Shown in pieces: positions 15,093 to 18,468 of a stretch of 18,468 nt of DNA (within the stretch, counting starts at the first letter, position 1; each line of letters starts with the position of its first letter). Source of the DNA: Thiomonas sp. Lineage in GTDB: Bacteria > Pseudomonadota > Gammaproteobacteria > Burkholderiales > Burkholderiaceae_C. The notes beneath the pieces were generated by a model, which was given only the letters and a program-made list of their open reading frames with translations, was not told where the DNA came from and searched no databases. The DNA is taken from NCBI GenBank assembly GCA_027451915.1, contig DAIDHU010000575.1, positions 1 to 18,468 of the forward strand, written 5' to 3'. The position numbers and the translations under genes were made by a program.

Positions 15093-16476
15093 ATTCTTGC
15101 CGCGCCTCGCCTTGCTCGCCGTACTTGGTGCAGGCCTGTCGGGGGTCGCGGCCCAGGCGCAAATGACCTTGCCCGGCGCCGCGGGCTCGGCGCAGGGCCT
15201 GGGGCCGCAGGCTTCCGGCGGCGGCGCGCAGTCGCCGAGCAGTGACGGCATCGCCGCGGTGGTGGGCGACCAGGTTATCACGCAGTATGACCTGAAGTTG
15301 CGCGTGGACGACACGCTGGGCCAGCTTGCTCGCCAGCATCCCGGCGAGCAGCCGCCGCTGGACCAGGTTCGCGCCCAGGTCCTGCAACAGATGATCGACG
15401 AGTACGCGCTGGCCGAATACGCCGAGCAGACCGGCCTGCAGGTAGGCGAGGACACGCTCAAGCGCGCCCTCGCCCAGGTGGCCGCGGCCAACCATCTCGA
15501 CGTGGAGCAATTGCGCGCCAAGGTGCGCGAGCAGGGCATGGGCTGGAAGGACTTCGAGGGGCAGTTGCGGCGCGAAATCCTCATCGACCGCCTGCGCCAG
15601 CGCGACGTGGGCGCCAAGGTCAGCGTCAGCGACCAGGAAGTCGACGACTACCTCTCGCACATGCGCTCGCTGCAGGGGCAGGTGGCGCCCACGGAGCAGC
15701 TGCATCTCGCGCAGATCTTCGTGCCGCTGCCTGAGCACGCCGATGCGCAGCAGGTGGCGCGCGCCCGCGAGCGCATCGACGCGGCCGCGGCCGCCTTGCA
15801 GCAGGGCAGGCGTTTCGAGGTCGTCGCGCAACAATTCTCCCAGGGCCCGGAGGCCGCGCACGGGGGCGACCTGGGCACGCGCCCGGCCGGCGAGTGGCCC
15901 GACCTGTTCGTCCGTGCCGTGCGGGATCTTCAGCCGGGGCAGATCAGCTCGGTGATCCGCAGCCCGGCCGGGTTCCACATCCTGGAGATGGTCGGCCGGC
16001 AGCATGCCGCCGGAATGCCCCGGACCGCCATGCAGGCGCAAGTGCGTGAAATCGTGCTCGACGCCGACAACGACAGCGCGCGCGCCGCGGCGGTGCATGA
16101 GCTGCAGGCGGTGCGCCGGGCGGTGCTGGCCGGCGAGGTGAGTTTCGCGGCCAAGGCCAAGGAGATCTCCCAGGATCTGGCCACGGCCTCGCAGGGCGGC
16201 TCCCTGGGCTGGCTGCTGCCCGGGCAGTTGCCCGCGGCGCTGGACAGCGCGCTGGACAGCCTGAATCCCGGCCAGATCTCCCAGCCCCTGGTCGTGCCGG
16301 GGCGCGTGGTCTTGCTGCAGCTGGTGGACCGACGCGAGCATGCGCTGGGGCCGGGCCAGGAGCGAGCCGTCGTGCGCAGCGAGCTGTTGCAGCGCAAGGC
16401 CGAGAAGGACTTCCACGACCTGGTGCGCGACGTGCGCGAGCGCACCTACGTGCGCATCCCCGGCGACGATTCCTGA
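15085..16476 (+). CDS. surA: Periplasmic chaperone and peptidyl-prolyl isomerase SurA
   Basis: SurA escorts unfolded outer-membrane proteins, including LptD, across the periplasm to the Bam machine. The 463-residue product has a signal peptide (cleavage near VAAQAQ, 21-26), a Gly/Ala/Ser linker, and the chaperone core (55-200, starting GIAAVVGDQVITQYDL). Two parvulin domains follow, at about 206-305 (LHLAQIFVPL to SPAGFHILEMVGR) and 318-417 (VREIVLDAD to GRVVLLQLVDRRE), and the C-terminal helix completes the chaperone module. It is slightly longer than the E. coli protein. Translation is probably coupled to lptD through the eight-base overlap. The next gene, rsmA, starts on its stop codon. 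Confidence 0.96.
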   Translation: MNKFLPRLALLAVLGAGLSGVAAQAQMTLPGAAGSAQGLGPQASGGGAQSPSSDGIAAVVGDQVITQYDLKLRVDDTLGQLARQHPGEQPPLDQVRAQVLQQMIDEYALAEYAEQTGLQVGEDTLKRALAQVAAANHLDVEQLRAKVREQGMGWKDFEGQLRREILIDRLRQRDVGAKVSVSDQEVDDYLSHMRSLQGQVAPTEQLHLAQIFVPLPEHADAQQVARARERIDAAAAALQQGRRFEVVAQQFSQGPEAAHGGDLGTRPAGEWPDLFVRAVRDLQPGQISSVIRSPAGFHILEMVGRQHAAGMPRTAMQAQVREIVLDADNDSARAAAVHELQAVRRAVLAGEVSFAAKAKEISQDLATASQGGSLGWLLPGQLPAALDSALDSLNPGQISQPLVVPGRVVLLQLVDRREHALGPGQERAVVRSELLQRKAEKDFHDLVRDVRERTYVRIPGDDS

Positions 16477-17354
16477 TGTCCGGGCGAAGGCGCGAAGGCC
16501 GGGCTCCGCGCGCCGGCGGGCGCCCGCGGGGGCGCGGCGACGCGGGTGCGGCCGGACGCGTCGACGGGCATGTGGCCCGCAAGCGCTTCGGCCAGCACTT
16601 CCTGACCGACGCCTCGGTGATCGATGGCATCGTCGATGCCATTGATCCGCGCCCCGGACAGAACCTGGTGGAAATCGGCCCCGGGCTGGGCGCCCTGACC
16701 CTGCCGGTGCTGGCGCGCGCGAAAGCGCTCGCCGTGGTCGAGCTCGACCGCGACCTGGCCCAGCGCTGGCGCGCGCGCGCCGAATCGGGGCTGCGGGTGA
16801 TCGAAGGCGATGCCCTCGCGCTGGATTTCAGCTCTTTGGGCGAAGATTTGCGGGTCTTTGGCAATCTTCCCTACAACATCTCCAGCCCCTTGCTGTTCCA
16901 CCTGTTCGATTGCGCGGAGCAGGTCGCGGACCAGCATTTCATGCTTCAGAAAGAAGTGGTCGATCGCATGGTGGCGTCTCCACGCAGCGCCGCCTATGGA
17001 CGCTTGTCGGTCATGCTGCAATGGCGCTACCGCATGTGGCCGGTGCTGGACGTGCCGCCCGAGGCCTTCAGCCCGCCTCCGCGCGTGGAGTCCGCGGTGG
17101 TGCGCATGCAACCCCGCGCGACGGCCGAGCTGCGCGGCCTGCGGGCGGCGCGGCTGCAGCGCCTCACGGCGGCCGCCTTCTCGCAGCGCCGCAAGCTGCT
17201 GCGACATGGCCTGGGGCCCTGGCTGCAGGAGCAGGGCTACGAGGGAGACTTCGACCTGCAGCGCCGCGCCGAGGAGGTGGGGGTGGACGAATACATCGAG
17301 CTCGCGCTGGAGCTGCGCGAGCATGGCGCGGCCAGCGCGGCGCCTGGCGCCTGA
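16476..17354 (+). CDS. rsmA: 16S rRNA dimethyladenosine transferase RsmA (KsgA)
   Basis: RsmA dimethylates two adjacent adenines near the 3' end of 16S rRNA late in small-subunit assembly. The 292-residue product carries ARKRFGQHFLTD (34-45), the SAM-binding VEIGPGLGALT (65-75), the acidic strand VVELDRDL (87-94) and the catalytic NLPYNISSPLL (130-140). The first 33 residues are an Arg/Gly-rich extension not typical of the family. The ATG at 16476 overlaps the surA stop (TGATG), which supports it, but a GTG at 16572 would give a normal-length N-terminus. In many relatives pdxA lies between surA and rsmA; here it does not. Confidence 0.96.
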   Translation: MSGRRREGRAPRAGGRPRGRGDAGAAGRVDGHVARKRFGQHFLTDASVIDGIVDAIDPRPGQNLVEIGPGLGALTLPVLARAKALAVVELDRDLAQRWRARAESGLRVIEGDALALDFSSLGEDLRVFGNLPYNISSPLLFHLFDCAEQVADQHFMLQKEVVDRMVASPRSAAYGRLSVMLQWRYRMWPVLDVPPEAFSPPPRVESAVVRMQPRATAELRGLRAARLQRLTAAAFSQRRKLLRHGLGPWLQEQGYEGDFDLQRRAEEVGVDEYIELALELREHGAASAAPGA

Positions 17355-17373
17355 CGGCGGCCAGCGCCCTGGG

Positions 17374-17407
17374 CGCCTGGGCTGCCTGCGCGCCTAGGCT
17401 GCCTGCG
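17374..17407. repeat. Tandem duplication of a 17-bp unit downstream of rsmA
   Basis: CGCCTGGGCTGCCTGCG (17374-17390) is followed directly by CGCCTAGGCTGCCTGCG (17391-17407), with one mismatch. It lies in the 158-bp gap between the convergent rsmA and barstar genes, which shows nothing else apart from a weak GCGCC/GGCGC hairpin at 17364-17376 that shares its last three bases with the repeat. It is probably a recent small slippage duplication in non-coding DNA. Confidence 0.7.
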
Positions 17408-17512
17408 CCAGCCAGGTGCCATACCACGGCGCGCTGGTGGGACGCACCGAGCGGCTGGCTCGGAAACCCGGTTCCACTTCACCCCGCAACGCCTCCCGGG
17501 CAGGCGCGCGGG

Positions 17513-17959
17513 TCACAGAAAAGAGTAGAAGACCCGGAACTCCACCCCCTGCTCGTACCAGAAGTCGGAGGCATCGCGGAACACATCCAGCAAGGTCTCG
17601 CGCGCTTCCTTGTCGAAGCGCTGGGTCATGGGCAGCTGCTCAAGCACGATGACAAAGCCGGGCTGCGGCCCCGCGCTGGCGATCATGTCGGTCAGGCAGT
17701 CGCGCAGGGCGTCGAAGTTCTTGCCGAAATGCTTGGGGAACAGGAAGGAGCGCGACAGGGTCTCCAGCACTTCCTGCTTGGTGGTCGCCTGCGCCAGGTT
17801 GGCGTAGAGGAAATGCTGTCCGGCTTCCTGCGCGGCCGCCATGAGCTCGTTCACCCGGAAGGCGCGGATCGACTGCACGATGTTCGGACGCAAAGCCTTG
17901 AGGTTGACGCCCTCGTCGACCTCAACCGGCAATGGATTGGAAACTTGCGTAGTGATCAT
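17513..17959 (-). CDS. Barstar-family ribonuclease inhibitor
   Basis: From the ATG at 17959 this is a 148-residue cytosolic protein without a signal peptide. The barstar core runs from VQSIRAFRVNELMAAAQ to the end. The inhibitor helix FPKHFGKNFDALRDCLTDM aligns with Bacillus barstar's YYGENLDALWDCLTG. Asp83 and Asp87 correspond to barstar Asp35 and Asp39, which plug the RNase active site; Trp38 is replaced by Arg. The end FRDASDFWYEQGVEFRVFYSF matches the barstar C-terminal helix and strand. The gene lies directly after a secreted RNase gene, overlapping it by 38 bases. Its job is therefore most likely to protect the producer. Starts at 17977 (ATG) or 18070 (GTG) would lengthen it and the overlap. 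None has a good ribosome binding site. Confidence 0.88.
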   Translation of the reverse strand: MITTQVSNPLPVEVDEGVNLKALRPNIVQSIRAFRVNELMAAAQEAGQHFLYANLAQATTKQEVLETLSRSFLFPKHFGKNFDALRDCLTDMIASAGPQPGFVIVLEQLPMTQRFDKEARETLLDVFRDASDFWYEQGVEFRVFYSFL

Positions 17960-18440
17960 GGGTGTAATAGCAGACATCGGGGCTGCGCGGGGCACCACCG
18001 CAAACGATTCGCCTGGCTCCCCGGGTGCGGCCGCCCGGAGTGGGTACGGTGTATTCACGGTAATATCCACGTGGTTTGCGCGGCAACAGGTGCTCGTAAT
18101 TGCCGAACACGATTCCGTCCTTGGCGTAAGGAAACGGACCTCCGCTGCGAATTCGCCGCAGGGTCAGCAAGGCTTCGCGGTCCAGACGCGCCGCCTGCAC
18201 GGCGCTTGGGTGCGGACGCTCCAGCCCGCCTTGACGAGCCTGGGCCTGGGGTCCGCAGCCGATCCACGCAGCGAAGGCCAGCAGCAACGTCAGCGCCAGC
18301 CCGCGCAGCCTCCACCAGGGGTCGATACGGGAAACGCTGGACGGCGGATGCTTCGCGTCGACCCCAGGAGTCTGCGTCGCGACCACGCCAGTCGAGCCCC
18401 GTTTCAACTTGTTGTCGTGACGGGCGGTCAGCCAGAGCAC
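17922..18440 (-). CDS. Secreted guanyl-specific ribonuclease, RNase Sa/barnase (N1/T1) family
   Basis: The product has a hydrophobic signal segment (WWRLRGLALTLLLAFAAW) with likely cleavage after PQAQA, then an RNase domain of about 85 residues. GGPFPYAKDGIVFGN, GYYREYTVPTPGGRTRGARR and YYTHDHYASFQSI closely follow RNase Sa. Counting from the GTG at 18440, the catalytic set is Glu129, Arg140, Arg144 and His163, and the guanine-binding pair is Asn114 and Glu116, so it should be active. Cys147 and Cys157 flank a hairpin and could form a disulphide. The start is uncertain: the frame stays open to the right edge, about 38 residues precede the signal segment, and internal GTG or TTG starts exist. 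The inhibitor gene overlaps its 3' end. Confidence 0.88.
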   Translation of the reverse strand: MLWLTARHDNKLKRGSTGVVATQTPGVDAKHPPSSVSRIDPWWRLRGLALTLLLAFAAWIGCGPQAQARQGGLERPHPSAVQAARLDREALLTLRRIRSGGPFPYAKDGIVFGNYEHLLPRKPRGYYREYTVPTPGGRTRGARRIVCGGAPRSPDVCYYTHDHYASFQSIAG

Positions 18441-18468
18441 GGTAGTGGAGTTATTGGCGGTCCGGCCG

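Noticed and set aside
14854..16416. Long minus-strand frame opposite surA
   Set aside because: Antisense to a clear SurA, without a domain or a plausible start context.
17355..17512. Attachment site or insertion-sequence end next to the RNase/barstar pair
   Set aside because: No tRNA gene, terminal inverted repeat, integrase or transposase is present. Only the 17-bp tandem repeat stands out.
18240..18300. Lipoprotein signal (WIGC) in the RNase leader
   Set aside because: Position -3 is Trp, against the lipobox consensus, and a standard cleavage site AQA lies just after it, so a secreted soluble enzyme is more likely.

Overview
This is a GC-rich chromosomal window. Gene content and order point to a betaproteobacterium, most likely Burkholderiales: the hemA-prfA-prmC-grxD-ubiX run, the pepP-ubiH pair, amgK-murU divergent from lptD-surA-rsmA, and a linked guanyl-RNase/barstar pair. 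Genus cannot be told from the sequence alone. Most of the window is core chromosome. No tRNA, rRNA, CRISPR array, insertion sequence or phage gene was seen.

Layout, left to right. (1) 1-245 (-): the 5' end of a periplasmic branched-chain-amino-acid-type binding protein, running off the left edge. A 367-bp gap to ychF follows; it holds a -10-like element and a consensus DnaA box next to the ychF ribosome binding site. (2) ychF (+), converging on an Lrp/AsnC regulator (-). The regulator's upstream region carries an AT-rich dyad over its own -35, and it is divergent from the drug/metabolite-type transporter rarD (+). (3) A small three-helix membrane protein (-) abuts rarD stop to stop and is divergent from hemA. 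(4) A plus-strand run from 3761 to 8054: hemA (first step of C5 haem synthesis), prfA and prmC (release factor 1 and its methylase), grxD (CGFS glutaredoxin) and ubiX (flavin prenyltransferase for ubiquinone synthesis). (5) A minus-strand run from 12637 down to 8061: amgK, murU, pepP and ubiH. ubiX and ubiH meet tail to tail in a palindrome that supplies both stop codons. (6) A plus-strand outer-membrane/ribosome run: lptD, surA and rsmA. Here surA and rsmA overlap by one base, and the pdxA gene often found between them is absent. (7) A minus-strand pair at the right edge: a secreted RNase Sa/barnase-type ribonuclease and its barstar-family inhibitor, with overlapping reading frames.

How the genes connect. 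The centre joins envelope functions: peptidoglycan recycling (amgK-murU) and LPS/outer-membrane protein assembly (lptD-surA) diverge from one short control region. That region contains a 26-bp near-perfect palindrome carrying -10-like hexamers for both directions, and a strong stem-loop lies in the lptD leader. Ubiquinone synthesis appears at the ends of two convergent operons (ubiX, ubiH). The most accessory-looking content is the RNase/barstar pair. Catalytic and guanine-binding residues are present in the RNase. Some positions that form the classical barnase-barstar interface differ in both partners, and the RNase has an unusual cysteine pair.
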